Positions 1-10,990 of a stretch of DNA of 64,000 nt are shown one piece after another. Origin of the DNA: Spodoptera frugiperda (Eukaryota > Arthropoda > Insecta > Lepidoptera > Noctuidae); assembly GCF_023101765.2 (NCBI RefSeq), contig NC_064238.1, positions 4,958,001-5,022,000 on the forward strand. Reading direction: 5' to 3'. Each line of letters begins with the position of its first letter. The stretch's first letter is position 1. The notes below the pieces were generated by a model. The model was not told where the DNA came from, made no database searches, and worked only from the letters and a program-made list of their open reading frames with translations. A program made the position numbers and the translations under genes.

Positions 1-2382
1 GAAGATTCTTGCACTGAAGATGAATGTTCTGTCGTTGTTACTATTTCTTCTGGTTGTGCGGTAGACATGACCATCACACTCGAAGTATCAGATTCACTGT
101 CTGTTGTGGTGTCTGGAATGGCCGAAGTGACTACGGGAACAGGAGCTATCGTGGTTTCAATCAAACTCACTACAGGTATAGGAGTAGTCTCTTGAACAAT
201 AACTTCTGGTGCAGGAGGATCTTTGTTAGCTACGTCACAAATATGCGTGCACTGCTCTTCATGGCATTTGTCTTCTGTGCCGCACGAGATAAAATTTTCC
301 CATGCATACAACTGCTGGTACAGATGTGGCTGCTTGCAATCATTGTCTATGTAGGTTTGAAGTCCCACTACTTCTTGTTCACAAATAAGTGGGCCACCAC
401 TATTCCCCTAGGATAGAAAATCAAATCATTACAAACAATGCATTTTATTATAAAAAACATGAATTAGTTTTTAGGTAATTTATTTACGTACAGATTTTTT
501 ATTGCAAGTTTGAATTAAAAATGTATTTGCATAAGAACTTACTTGGCAGAAGTTGGGATCGTAGAGTGCGTTCTTGCTGTCATCGGTGCGAGAGCCGCAG
601 GTCATGGAGTTAACAAAGTGTGGACCGCAGTTCTGGATGGAAGGCGGTAGCAGTTCAACAGCAAACTGGATTAAGTTCCGTTCTTCAGTCCAGTTGCCAT
701 CTTTTTTCTGTAAATCGTTTTATGAAACTAAGTCACATTTCACATAAGGAATAACATCCGAAAGGGTGTCAATAACCCATAAAAACCGACGTGAAACAAC
801 GCTTGCGTTGTGTTTCGTTGCGAGGGTGAGGTTACAGCAAGCCCAATTACCCCCTTCCCAATCTTCCCAATCCCCAATTACCCAACAACCCTTAAATTCC
901 TAAGCCCCAAAATGCCTGAAAAGCACTAGTATTAGGCGGCGATTGCTTTCCATTAGGTGATCTGTCAGCTCGTTTACTGGTTCATATCATAAAAAAAATG
1001 TACTTACAACAAAAACGAGTATTGTGCAGGCCTTCTCTGTGATCTCTTGTTTGGGGCTGAGGTTAGCGACGCTCACTGCTGTAGTTATGTTAAACGGCAG
1101 TAGCACCTTCATCAAGGAGATATCAGTGCGCCACCACTGCGTCGCACTGTGGTTGTATGGACGAACTATTTGTATCACCTGTACAAGAAAATTATAAACA
1201 TCAACTTCTATACACAAAATAAAATCAATCAAAATATATAAAATATTTCAATAAGCCATTAGTGAAATAGATTTAAAAGTAATTAATTTAGGTACAATGA
1301 TGATTTTACTCGATTAGTTTCAAGCTATGCTAGAGGCTCATATTCATGAGCAGCATTCCGCAACACGATGCGTCGAGTTCCTCGTCAAACAGTTACGTGA
1401 GTAAGCGGATAACATAATAATTAATTAGGTATGTCTCACGAAAGTTATAATAAAATTAACATTTACACGATAAATGGTCAAATTAATATAAAATGATACA
1501 TAAATCTTGAGAATTTATGAGGTTTTAAAATGATGCAAGCTTATTAACGTTTCCCATACCTCTCGTTCTTGTTCATCCTCATCTTCATTAAGCGTAAAAT
1601 TCGTATCAATACTGATTGCGCCAAGTCTTGCTAGAAGTGTTTTTCGTGGGAAACCATTAGATTCCTCTGTGAGAATACTGGAGCCAACAGCGGAGCTGAT
1701 CAACCACTCGGGTCTAATGAGCACTGCACCACGAAGGAATCTGGCTCCACTGCCGTCTATCACCGTCTCATCAGGGTAATATAAGAATGCCTAGAAACAA
1801 TATTGTCCATTAACATTTAGAAGTATAGTTTGAAAATATTCGTTATCGATTCAAGTGTATATAGGCAAATATTATAGACTTATTTATATAAAAAACACAC
1901 CACTATTATTAAAATTAATTTGTCTTTATCACAGTAGGCATGAAATCTGTTTCCTTACAAGATGTTCCACATTTTTCGTTGCTTCAGTTTGTTTCACTGT
2001 GTCGATGACATGTAACGTCAATACATCTTCAGCAGCTCCACAGCATCACAACAAAACAAGTTGCAACTGACTTACCATGTAAGGATAAAGTCCTCTCTTT
2101 ATTTCCTGTTCACCATCCGCGTACACTTCGACACATAATGACATTGCTGCAAAATTAACAAAACATACATTTACAAACCAATCTTCCACAGAGGAAAGGA
2201 AAATACGCAAATAGCATTGTTGGGTTACCGAAACATAGTGCAATCAAAGTTTTAGTTTTCATATTTAAAGAAAACTATCATAAATATTTATAGGAAAACT
2301 GTATGACGTTTCACCGTCAAATACATTGCTGACCTGACAGTAGAAATTTCAAAAGAAGAATTGATATCATTTTTCTTAACAT
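1..2382 (-). CDS. secreted serine protease homolog (non-catalytic), six exons, 3' end outside the window
   Basis: Seen: six exons with GT-AG borders join in frame: 2382-2334, 2146-2076, 1790-1560, 1178-1008, 707-543 and 407-1 (continues off the edge), giving about 364 residues. Residues 1-21 look like a signal peptide (basic start, then ISILLLKFLLSA). A chymotrypsin-fold (S1/PA) domain follows, about 26-275. The His57 block reads WLISSAVGSS, so Val75 replaces His57. Cys42 and Cys58 are Leu59 and Gly76. Asp102 is kept (TDISLMKV, D136). The serine loop is FCQGNSGGPL with S232 present and Asp194 replaced by N231. Cysteines for the 136-201, 168-182 and 191-220 pairs are kept. No R|IVGG activation site is visible. 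After the domain come a short Cys cluster (about 273-286) and a Thr/Pro/Val-rich tail. Family knowledge: loss of the catalytic His makes such proteins inactive; many insect homologs act as cofactors or binding proteins. Inferred: secreted and constitutively folded. The partner and substrate are unknown. The 2382 start is chosen because it opens the signal peptide; Met5 is an alternative. Confidence 0.88.
781..1002 (+). repeat. lepidopteran interspersed repeat R1, full-length type, inside intron 4
   Basis: It begins accgacgtgaaacaacgctt, has a C-rich middle (cccaattaccccc, cccttaaattcctaa) and ends in a 'ttaggtgatctgt...tcatatcataaa' terminus. The same order of blocks recurs at 54271-54562, inverted at 41322-41580, and as end fragments at 63446-63554 and 19318-19391. 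This repeat type is common in noctuid genomes. No coding capacity is seen. Its end lies within about 5 bases of the splice donor of exon 4. Confidence 0.8.
1291..1465 (-). repeat. interspersed repeat R3 in intron 3, related to the fold-back element at 10.8 kb
   Basis: The reverse complement carries cgtgagacatacctaatt followed by cttactcacgtaa, then a block with gatgcgt and 'catgaatatgagcctctagc'. The first two blocks match 10790-10836 in the same order. It looks like an old non-autonomous DNA element. I could not define its ends exactly. Confidence 0.6.
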
Positions 2383-2720
2383 ATTTTCACTGCCAGGTAA
2401 AACAAAGAGTTTTACATTCCTTCGCAAGTATTTAACCCTCATTTTTTCATTATGCTATAAATTCTTTCAACTCTCTCTATAGTAAAAATCGAATTAGTCG
2501 AGTCACGTCCCTTTATTTTTCTCCGCTATCTTTGACAAAGTTACGCCGACTCGAGTTAAAGACATTAATCAGAATCTCATCCGAGCCAAGATGTATTATC
2601 CTCAATAAAGCGAAAAGAATGACTTCGCGATTTTAAAACGCGTGTTCTACAGATAACGGTGGCGGATAAATCTGGGGAACACCTAATTATTCATGTTAGG
2701 GGTGTTTAAGAGTGCGTATT
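2383..2720 (-). promoter_or_regulatory. 5' region of the serine protease homolog gene: leader, possible 5' UTR splice acceptor or promoter
   Basis: On the minus strand the start codon at 2382 follows a pyrimidine-rich run ending in CTGGCAG (2396-2390), a good splice acceptor. A non-coding first exon may therefore lie further upstream. An in-frame ATG about 60 bases upstream would add a non-hydrophobic extension before the signal peptide, so I did not choose it. No clear TATA box with a spaced initiator was found. The region is A+T-rich with a few CpGs. Confidence 0.3.
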
Positions 2721-5700
2721 AATACGCTTGGAACCGCGTCGGCTTTTGAAAAATATGCTAAGAACATAAAAAAGTACAGTTTATTTAAAATATGTGGACG
2801 GAAACATGGCTTGGGCGGGCGCGCACCGCTCGCTTGCTGTGTAGGTACGTCTATTCAGTTTTATTTCAAATTGGATAAATGTATAAAACATTGAGAGGGA
2901 AAAATGCTTAGGTTTTGAATGTGCTTTATTTATATGTGAAATGCTTGGCTCGAAAGTAATTCTAAAGTAGTTTCGAATCGCCTACAAAATAGCAATTAGA
3001 ATAGCCACTTCAAGGTAGAGTAGCACTATCATTGTTACAAATGAGCGGGGATGTCGTATCCAAACCGCTGATGCAGCCACGTCAATACCACTTGCTCCAA
3101 TGGTTATTACATGTCCAGTTTAGATGGACCTGTCTTACTGTTCTAAGCTTTCTCTCAATGTCTTTAAACTTTATTCGGTTTTAGGGGCCAGCGGTGTCTT
3201 CTCAACTTGGTATTGTTATAACGGTCCGAATGAACGAGCTACGTGTTTTGGCTGCATCCCCCAATTGCTTTACACTTCTACGTTCGACGTTATAAAACGA
3301 TGCCCTAAAATGTCAATAAAACTGCTATATAACTTTTAATCGTAGTTGTATTTTAATAGCTATATTGATTTTGTGAAAAGCAATCGAACGAATATTTATA
3401 GGGCATCCGCATGGGTATCCGTAACAGCGGCTGATTTTATTGTTTTGTCGGTGAATATAAAATGATACCGGGATTTTTCAACGGCTCTAGTTGGTCTATT
3501 TTATTTTTATATGGATATTTATTCATTGTTTGAAATAATAGAAACTAAATTTTGTAACAGTGCCTAATGTTTGTGTGTACACAAAATTCGATTGAATTTA
3601 TTTTTTATTCGAATTTTTGATATTTACTTTGCAATGTAAAGTAACGTTTTTACTTGTTTTGTGTACCACACTAAAAATAATATAATATACATACACGTAC
3701 AGTAAATATTTAGTCTGGCAGTATGAACATTCCTTTTACTAGAATACCTGGCGTGCTAAACGAATTAAGCTGCACATCAAACATAATATACTAAGGACTA
3801 AATATTTGAAGCGTGTGAGTAAATTCGCATTAGGTACCGGTTGCGTACAAATTCCGTGGAGGCTAGGCGAACTTTTCGCCGGCTTACCAACTGTGACTCG
3901 GGAACGGTGATATGAATATTAAACGCTTCAAGAATTAGAAGATTTATACGACAATTCGGAAGTTGGGCGGTCCTCGCGCACTTAAATGAATGTTTAACAT
4001 TATCTGCAGAGTTTTAAGGAACTTGAGCCTCTTAAACAACTTGCGAAGAAACTTTAATAGAGAGCGGCTCTCGGGCGATTAATTCGGAGACGTGGAAAGG
4101 TGGACGGGAATCCTTAATGTGGAAGGGTAACGGGAGGTGTTCAATCGGTGCATATAATGGAGGAAAGGGTGCGCTCACAATTATTTTTGTGCTTGTTTAT
4201 TTCGTTTAGTTGTGTGTTATGTTCAAGTTGAAGATAGATGTTCCGTGATTTTACGATCATGCATGCATGAATTTGGAGGAGTTTGGAGTTACAGTAACTG
4301 TTTCGATAAATCAATTTCAGTAGAAATTAAGAAACTACAGACGTAAAAACAGGCTAACTGTAGATTTCTTAATTTATTTATGTTTTTCTGTGTGACTATT
4401 TTCCGTTACAAAATCAGTCATTAAAACGTAATAGAGTATTTCTATTCGAATTCGTTTTTGTTAATAAACAATTGTCAATTTTATTATGAACCTTACGCAG
4501 GTTCGAGTAACAATGAAATCAGTTGAAACACGTTTCATATCGACATGATGAAAACCTCAACGGTAATAACAGCAACATATCCGTTTCGTGTGCTTGACAA
4601 TATAAATTGGTCGTGGATGTGTGCGTGTGCGTCATTGTTCCCGCCGTCATTTTCCGATGTCCCGTCCCGTTCTATTGTACTGCACTTTATTGAATTTGAT
4701 TTACGCACCAATTTTTGTAGGCTTCGGTTTTTATTAACTGACCTCGGTGCCGATGTAAACTTAATTGAATCCGCCAACAAAAGGTATCGAATGAAAAGAG
4801 CGTCCAGCGGTGTGCGATGCAGATTATAATAGGTTTTTCCGAATTTGCATGGGTTTTAACTTACTTGATATTCGATATTTTTGTGGTAGTTTTAACTATT
4901 GGTTTCGTTGCGTTTGTTGAAATTGTGCTAATTAATCCTTTTTTCAAGGTTTTAATTAATACTTGGTAACAACAGATATTTTCTTGAAATTGTGTGATAA
5001 AGAGATCGTTTTATAAGATTATTATTATATTTTAAATTGCCTATCCATTTAGAGTACGTAAGTTCTAAATACCTCGTATACTATACACAATACCGCATGC
5101 ACAGATCATGATTTTCAGAATTCAGACTTATGCTTATCGTTTACTTCCGGACTCTTTATTTTTTAATAACATAATGTATTTAAATGATACATCTAGATAT
5201 GTCGTATTAGGTAGTTCTTATTAAAACGCACTACTACTAAAACAATAACAAACAAAATAAAATAAAATGTGTCAACGATAGCTTTTCCGCCCATCTTCCG
5301 CAACAAAAGCGAATTATTTGCTGAAAGACCGTAATCTGAGTTAATTATCTAAAATTCGGTCGTATTTAACGTCGTTTCGTTTCAAAACGAGTTCTCACAA
5401 TTGTAGGCGAGTCAAAAGAGCCTTCTAAAGGAATCGCAAACACAATTAGGAGTAAGTTGTTGTTTGTAAATTGTCAGCCAAAGAGTGTGTATGACACGTG
5501 GCGCTGGTTGCATAGATGTGTTACTGCCTCGTCGGTCATTGTTATTTGTTACATGTTGGTAGTAAGCACGTGACAGTTGTATAATTATCTTGCCAATTAA
5601 AATTGTTTTTTGGGGCTAAGTATATAAAGTACGTTTTGTAATGACCTAATTGGATTGGATTATTTTAATCATTCGTACTGAAACAATGTAGCTATATTAG

Positions 5701-6199
5701 ACTCTTGAATATGATGTTATGAATATAATTTATATTCAGGCGCTTTTGATTGGCTGGCTCGAATAAGTTAACCAATCAGAGCAACGAATGCGCTCTCGTT
5801 CCGATTACTTTAAACGTAAAACAAACTCATATTAAAGGCACTGGTATTATTATTATTATACAAATATCTTCACAGATTTACTTTAAGCCTGACAAAAAAC
5901 ACTTTTTACGTATGTTTTTTTTTAATATGTGAATTCTCACTTCCACCTCTATGCTTTATGGGTGTGTCGGCCGCTAAGCTCGTTATTATGATTGTACCCT
6001 ATAGAGAGATACAGAATCAAATCAGTCGCAGTCGCAACAATGCTGGCGCAATTAAACCCGCGAGGGGGTGCCTTGAGATTGAGCCTTAAGACGCAAAGAA
6101 CTTTGGGTTTTTACGAGTGTTATTGAATCAAGAAAAAACAATGGTTTTGTCAAGTCTAAGATGAAACACACAATTCAAAAAATATATAAATACACGTCT
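2390..6199. other. non-coding stretch, no gene seen
   Basis: Mostly A+T-rich DNA with short open frames that lack domains or matching splice sites. A CpG-richer island at 3830-4150 is listed separately. There is a small (ATT)n run near 5846-5861. Open frames on both strands at 4535-4829 overlap each other and look like a chance stop-free, G+C-richer patch. Confidence 0.55.
3830..4150. promoter_or_regulatory. candidate non-coding regulatory island
   Basis: A stretch with more CpG than its surroundings and several TTAAT/ATTAA cores. It contains ctcttaaacaacttgcgaag and a gcggctctcgggcg block, and has no sustained reading frame. The regulatory role is inferred from composition only; conservation could not be tested. 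Confidence 0.2.
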
Positions 6200-6285
6200 C
6201 TCCACACTAGGATTTTTTCCTGTGTCGTGCGTTTACAAACATACACATAACACCCAGACCCGAAACAACAATCTGAGGATCACAT
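6200..6285 (-). repeat. SINE family 1, 5'-truncated tail fragment
   Basis: The reverse complement reads ttgttgtttcgggtctgggt, then tatgtgtatgtttgtaaacg, then a 'cacgacacagg...tcctagtgtgg' end. This is the 3' half of the tRNA-headed SINE at 11294-11493. The tRNA-like head is missing, as expected for incomplete reverse transcription. Confidence 0.75.
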
Positions 6286-7174
6286 TCACTAGCGAGATCT
6301 TTCTCGAGTCTGTAATGTTACTTCCTGAAAAATATTTTTTCTAATGCTGAAAGAATTTTTTTACAAAGTCAAGGTTGTTGTGTCACGGGCACTAGTTAAG
6401 GACTTGAGTAAAATTAGAAACTTATTCATTTACTTGCATTACAATAATAATGAACATAGCACACAACAACACACAACCACTCAAAACGCAATAAAGCGTT
6501 GAGTAACCATTGTCTAAATGTAGACAAACCAAAACCAACATTGTAACAGAATTAAAGTCAAACTCTTTCATTGTCAGTAATGCAAATCCGCGTCTGAATA
6601 CGGTCTGTTTACTTCTTTGCCCCTTTGTTTCAGCCGTAACGAGCAGAAAAAGGGCCCATTCAGAGCATCCGAACCTAATTACCCTACCCTCGGTTACAAA
6701 GGAGGGTTTCTAATTAACGATATTATGTCAAATAATTTGTTTGAACCGACGTCTTACTTGGTCTGAATCGCGGATTGGATTAAGTTTGCTCGGCACCGGT
6801 ACGTTTGCTTTATAAAGAAAAGCTGTTCGACTGGAAACGTTGAAAGAACTGCGATTGTAGCGGAGAATTTGTCTTTGTTGGATATTCAATTAGTAAGCCG
6901 GGTTAAGTTCGAGATTAATTGCTTAATCTTGAATGAAGATTTCATTCGAATTTTGTTAAATGTTTTCTTAGAGAATGCAAATTATGATTACGAGTATTCG
7001 TAGAAAATGTTTTTAATTTAATTCATGAACGAAATAGATAAATTGTCTTTTTATCCTCTAGTAAAATTTACAAGTACAATACCAATGGTTACGACGTATG
7101 TTGTTTATATTTGCGACTGCATCAGAATTAATTAAATTCAGTGCATTATTGGGGTACGACATCTCATCAAAATT

Positions 7175-7434
7175 ATCTTTTTTAACATCACGCCTTTTAT
7201 CCCCGACGAGGTAGGCATATTCGGCACGTCATGGTTTATTTCAAAATTAACCCACTTTTCATTTGTGTTAAGTCCCATGTAATAGGAGGCGAGCTTTGCC
7301 ACATACGGGGTACAATCCAAATTCAGTGTAACCTAGAATTTTTCAACCGAAAAAAAACCCAGTATTTATTTGCCCGACCCGGGAATCCAACCCGAGATCC
7401 CTTGTTCGGCAGCCGCACTTGATCGACGAGGCAG
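7175..7434 (-). mobile_element. SINE family 2, near full length, with target-site duplication
   Basis: On the minus strand it starts ctgcctcgtcgatcaagtgc. It has a B-box-like ggttggattcc inside a 'ctcgg...cccgggtcgggc' stem, then 'attacatgggac', and ends tcggggataaaaggcgtgat plus A-rich DNA. Flanks tcatcaaaatt (7164-7174) and tcatcaaatt (7435-7444) form a near-perfect target duplication. A sister copy lies at 10134-10382. Confidence 0.85.
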
Positions 7435-7898
7435 TCATCAAATTCTAAGTGACACTAAATTTTTACTACGAATTTTTAATATCCTCCAATTAAACTCCTT
7501 CAAAATCCATTCTTGAATGTAAACAAAGGGTTGAAACTGTTCATGATGGATGTCCAACGTCATATGTTCCTACACGCGGCTTTTGCTCCGTCAGCTGAGT
7601 ATTAGCAATATGTCAGTGCTAACCATGCATTTGTCATTACGATTGGGCTGCATTAATTGGATTAATGTCATTAGCTGGCCCTTCACTTTATCTTATGACG
7701 TATGTAAATGATATTACATAGGCGAGGGTGTTGTAAGTTGCTTGATGTTGAATGTTTGTATCGTTTGAGCACGTGTATGGAGTTTCTAGTTTTATAGTGC
7801 ACAACTAAATGTTTTCGGCCCGCGCGATCTCAAGCGCCACTACTGACTAAATTTCTTCACTACTAAGGTCTGTCTGACTGTCCAAGAGTGATTAGTTA

Positions 7899-8441
7899 GG
7901 GTGTCCCAAAATTAACGCAAGACGTGAATTGAATAGAAAACGCCGTTTTTATTCTTTTGATAGTTATATTTTTATTGACTCGTAAAGTCATAGGATATGT
8001 TTATATGGAATAACATATCGGACAGCATGGCCTCCACGGCTTTGTTGAAGATTTGCCATGACCATTCTGTATAAATGTGCGCTGAATTTCGTTGATGCAG
8101 CTTTTTGAATCTTTTCCTTTAATGCACGGGTGGTATTTGGGCTTGTTGACATACTTGATTGTTGAGTGATTTCAAATAACCCCATAAAAAAGAAGTCTAA
8201 TGGTGTTAAAACACGATCTATGAGGCTAATTTTGATCACCGAAACGAGAGAGTACACGACCTGGAAATGTCTTTAAAATATTTTTTAATAATGAAGACAC
8301 GTTGTTCTATCGTGTAACGCTCCATTTTAATAACACTATAATTATACTGTTAGCTATCAAATTGCTTTATTTTCAGGGTTGCCAACCCTTCACTGCACAA
8401 ATGGGGGCAAATTCAAATCTTGCGTTAATTTTGGGACACCC
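7899..8441. mobile_element. TIR DNA transposon, about 543 bp, internally deleted
   Basis: Perfect 24-base terminal inverted repeats (7899-7922 and 8418-8441) begin GGGTGTCCCAAAATTAACGC. TTAGTTA lies on both sides (7892-7898 and, after one G, 8443-8449). Inside, on the minus strand, is the decayed C-terminal part of an IS630/Tc1-mariner-type transposase. The superfamily is uncertain: the protein suggests mariner, but a 7-bp flanking repeat is not the usual TA duplication. Confidence 0.85.
7988..8257 (-). pseudogene. C-terminal remnant of an IS630/Tc1-mariner-like DDE transposase
   Basis: An 89-codon frame contains VLTPLDFFFMGLFE, like the LTPLDFFLWG motif around the last catalytic acidic residue in this family. 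It is followed by NTTRALKEKIQKAA, a basic helix, and an SRGGHAVRYVI end, like the family's '.GGH....' C-terminus. The upstream catalytic domain is absent and the Asp normally just before LTP appears to be Val. It cannot encode an active enzyme. It lies entirely within the TIR element at 7899-8441. Confidence 0.75.
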
Positions 8442-8449
8442 GTTAGTTA

Positions 8450-9314
8450 TTGTTTTATTTAATCTATCTACATAGGTATATATTACTATGAGATTGTAAT
8501 TTAAGATATACTTTAGAATAAGGCACGATGGAGTTGGCATATCCTTGTTGGATTAAAACTCGAATACTTTTATAAATAAAGATTAAAAAAACGGTTTGAT
8601 CTTTTTTAATCTGATAAATGTGTTAATAAAATCTGTGATTTCAAAATGATCAAATACTAGTAATCAATCTTTGATGAGTCTTCTTTAACTTTTAATTTAT
8701 TGTACTTATAAACTAAAAAATATTTAGTAAAAATTACGTATTTATCATTAGAATTTAAGACGGAATTTTTACCATGTTTATTTATGAATATGAGTTTCCG
8801 ATATTAAAATCCCATGTTAAGTTCTAATGATAGTGTAAGTGACCATGTCAATTTAAAAACTTATATTACGTATTTATTTGACTTACTTACATATAAAACA
8901 ATATGATTATTTCAAAACATATTACATAGTAAAAGAATACAAAAATTATAACGTACAAACATAATAAATCCCAATTCCTACATAGCCAATTCCACACCGG
9001 CAAAGCGGTTCAGTTCTAGGATACCAAAGGGGTAGAACGTTGGACGGATTAGCAGACATTTGAATGCGCCGACCGCTTCTCCGCACTAATTGAGTTAATA
9101 TTTGGTTATCGGCGACGCGCACTCGGCCCGCGCGACTAATCCCGTCGAATTAATGACATGAATTTATCATTATTAATGTGTACGTACCTGATCCCTGCCG
9201 CACCTGATTTTACGGTCCAGCCGCGTTCATATCAGGCTGAATCGTGACCAGAGAGGTAGATTTATCTTTTATGATTTTTTTAAACATTGCCTCACCCTTT
9301 GATTTTCTCTTGTG
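8450..9314. other. non-coding stretch with a regulatory-like island at its right end
   Basis: 8450-8980 is very A+T-rich and shows nothing I recognise. 9000-9240 turns CpG-rich and is described separately. Confidence 0.5.
9060..9240. promoter_or_regulatory. candidate non-coding regulatory island with homeodomain cores
   Basis: CpG-rich blocks (ggcgacgcgcactcggcccg) alternate with TAAT cores (gaattaatgacatgaatt, atcattattaatg). No open frame runs through it. The pattern resembles conserved insect enhancers; this is inference from composition only. Confidence 0.27.
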
Positions 9315-9470
9315 TATTGTGTGTATTTATAAACATACAATTTCACATACACATGACACCCAGACCCGAAATAATAATATGAAATTAGTGAATCGCACAC
9401 AGAATTTTTCCGTGCAGGAATCGAACTCGCTGCACGTTGCGCGGCAGCCGGCTACCAAAAATTTGGCCAT
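9315..9470 (-). repeat. SINE family 1 copy, diverged
   Basis: The reverse complement keeps the head with B-box-like gagttcgattcctgc and the body block tatttcgggtctgggtgtca followed by tgtgtatgtgaaattgtatg. The start is eroded. Same family as 11294-11493. Confidence 0.75.
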
Positions 9471-9844
9471 CAATAAACCGATCTTAGATTTGAGGGATTT
9501 GAGGAACAAATATACTTATATTGGAGTGTAGGAGTATATAGTGGTATATGTATGTAGTGGAGGAGAACAGTGGCGCCGGCCGACAGAGAAAATGAAACAC
9601 AGTCAATTCTCTGTAAAAATCTCATTGATATTTTGTTTAAGACTGCCACTTTTTGGCAATGCCATCTTGTAGGTGAGTTTTATAAAGGTACTATGTTGGA
9701 TAAAAAACATCAAACTACAAGATAATCTTCAGAAATCTGAGTCCCACACCATTTCTTCTGACACCACCAACATCTACATACTTGTTTTGAAATTTCCCGT
9801 TCGAGTAGATCACAATGAAAAGAAAATGTGTGGTCTTGTTTGTT

Positions 9845-9970
9845 TCACGTGTGAACGCTACCCGGCCAACTGCAACGTCCATTCAATTCGACAGTTTTAC
9901 GACGCGACTCGCGTTTATTCGCACGTTTCGCTCCGTTATGGCTTTATTACAATTTTTTATAGCTCCACTA
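9845..9970. promoter_or_regulatory. candidate regulatory island with TTTATG/TTTATTA sites
   Basis: A CpG-rich island (acgacgcgactcgcgtttat) ends in ttatggctttattacaat, which holds sites of the Cdx/Abd-B type. Two overlapping plus-strand frames cross it without domains. Function is inferred only. Confidence 0.22.
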
Positions 9971-10133
9971 GTTCATATTTTTGGCGGTGTTAAGGGATTA
10001 AAGGACTGGAGATTAATACGACGTGGAAAATCACGATTATTTATTCGTTTTGTTAAAAATGAAATAAGTTTCTATTGAAACATATGAAACAGCTTTGATA
10101 CCTACGTAGCATCACCATTGTTTTACTGTTAAG

Positions 10134-10398
<265 letters not shown>

Positions 10399-10489
10399 TA
10401 GAATTTAAACACATAATTACTACATCTACTTAGGCAATTAAAATAGACTACAACCCTTACAATTTGGAATTCTGAGTATCTAATAAGTA

Positions 10490-10680
10490 GAGGACAGTCC
10501 GATACGGTACGGTACGAGCAAACAGTGGGAACGACCGATCAATGCGCAATCACAGAGCGCTAATCACGCGCGATTGACGGCGGACGCAAATGACAGCTGA
10601 GCCAAATGACGCGCATATCGTGTGACACGCGGCCGGCACTAATGAATTGCTACGGACACTGGCCACTAGCAGGAGAGGAG
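10490..10680. promoter_or_regulatory. candidate non-coding regulatory island
   Basis: A CpG-rich tract with repeated short blocks (gcgcaatcacagagcgctaa, cacgcgcgattgacggcgga, 'gacagctgagccaaatgacgcg') and TAAT cores, with stops in all frames. It stands out from the A+T-rich flanks. No conservation test was possible. Confidence 0.25.
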
Positions 10681-10774
10681 GGAATTTCGAAATTCGGATT
10701 TATAAAAAAAAAACTGTTCTTTTAGTATTTTGATGAAGATATGTAATTGTATTTATGTTTTTTAAAGCCAGTTG

Positions 10775-10990
10775 TATTTTTATAATAACTATCGTGAGAC
10801 ATACTAAATTAACTAAAAATCATGGTTTACTCACGTAAATTCATGGAGAAAAGCTCTACTACTTTCGAGTCACAGAGGGACTCTTCATCATGAGCACTGT
10901 GCGCAGACGAGGCGACGTGGCTCAGCCTACTCTACTACTAGTAGAGCTTTTCTTCAGTAATTCACGTGAGTAAACTGTGATTTTTAGTCA
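10775..10990. mobile_element. fold-back (inverted-repeat) element flanked by 11-bp direct repeats
   Basis: A left arm at 10813-10860 (ctaaaaatcatggtttactc onward) is repeated inverted at 10940-10987 (ending gtgagtaaactgtgattttt + ag) with few mismatches, around an 80-bp centre. AAAGCCAGTTG flanks it at 10764-10774 and 10991-11001. The left shoulder 'tatcgtgagacatactaaatt' matches the repeat at 1291-1465. No coding capacity is seen. Confidence 0.75.

Noticed and set aside
24..416. 130-codon plus-strand open frame at the left edge
   Set aside because: It is antisense to the last in-window exon of the serine protease homolog, which has the GNSGGPL motif and proper splice borders.
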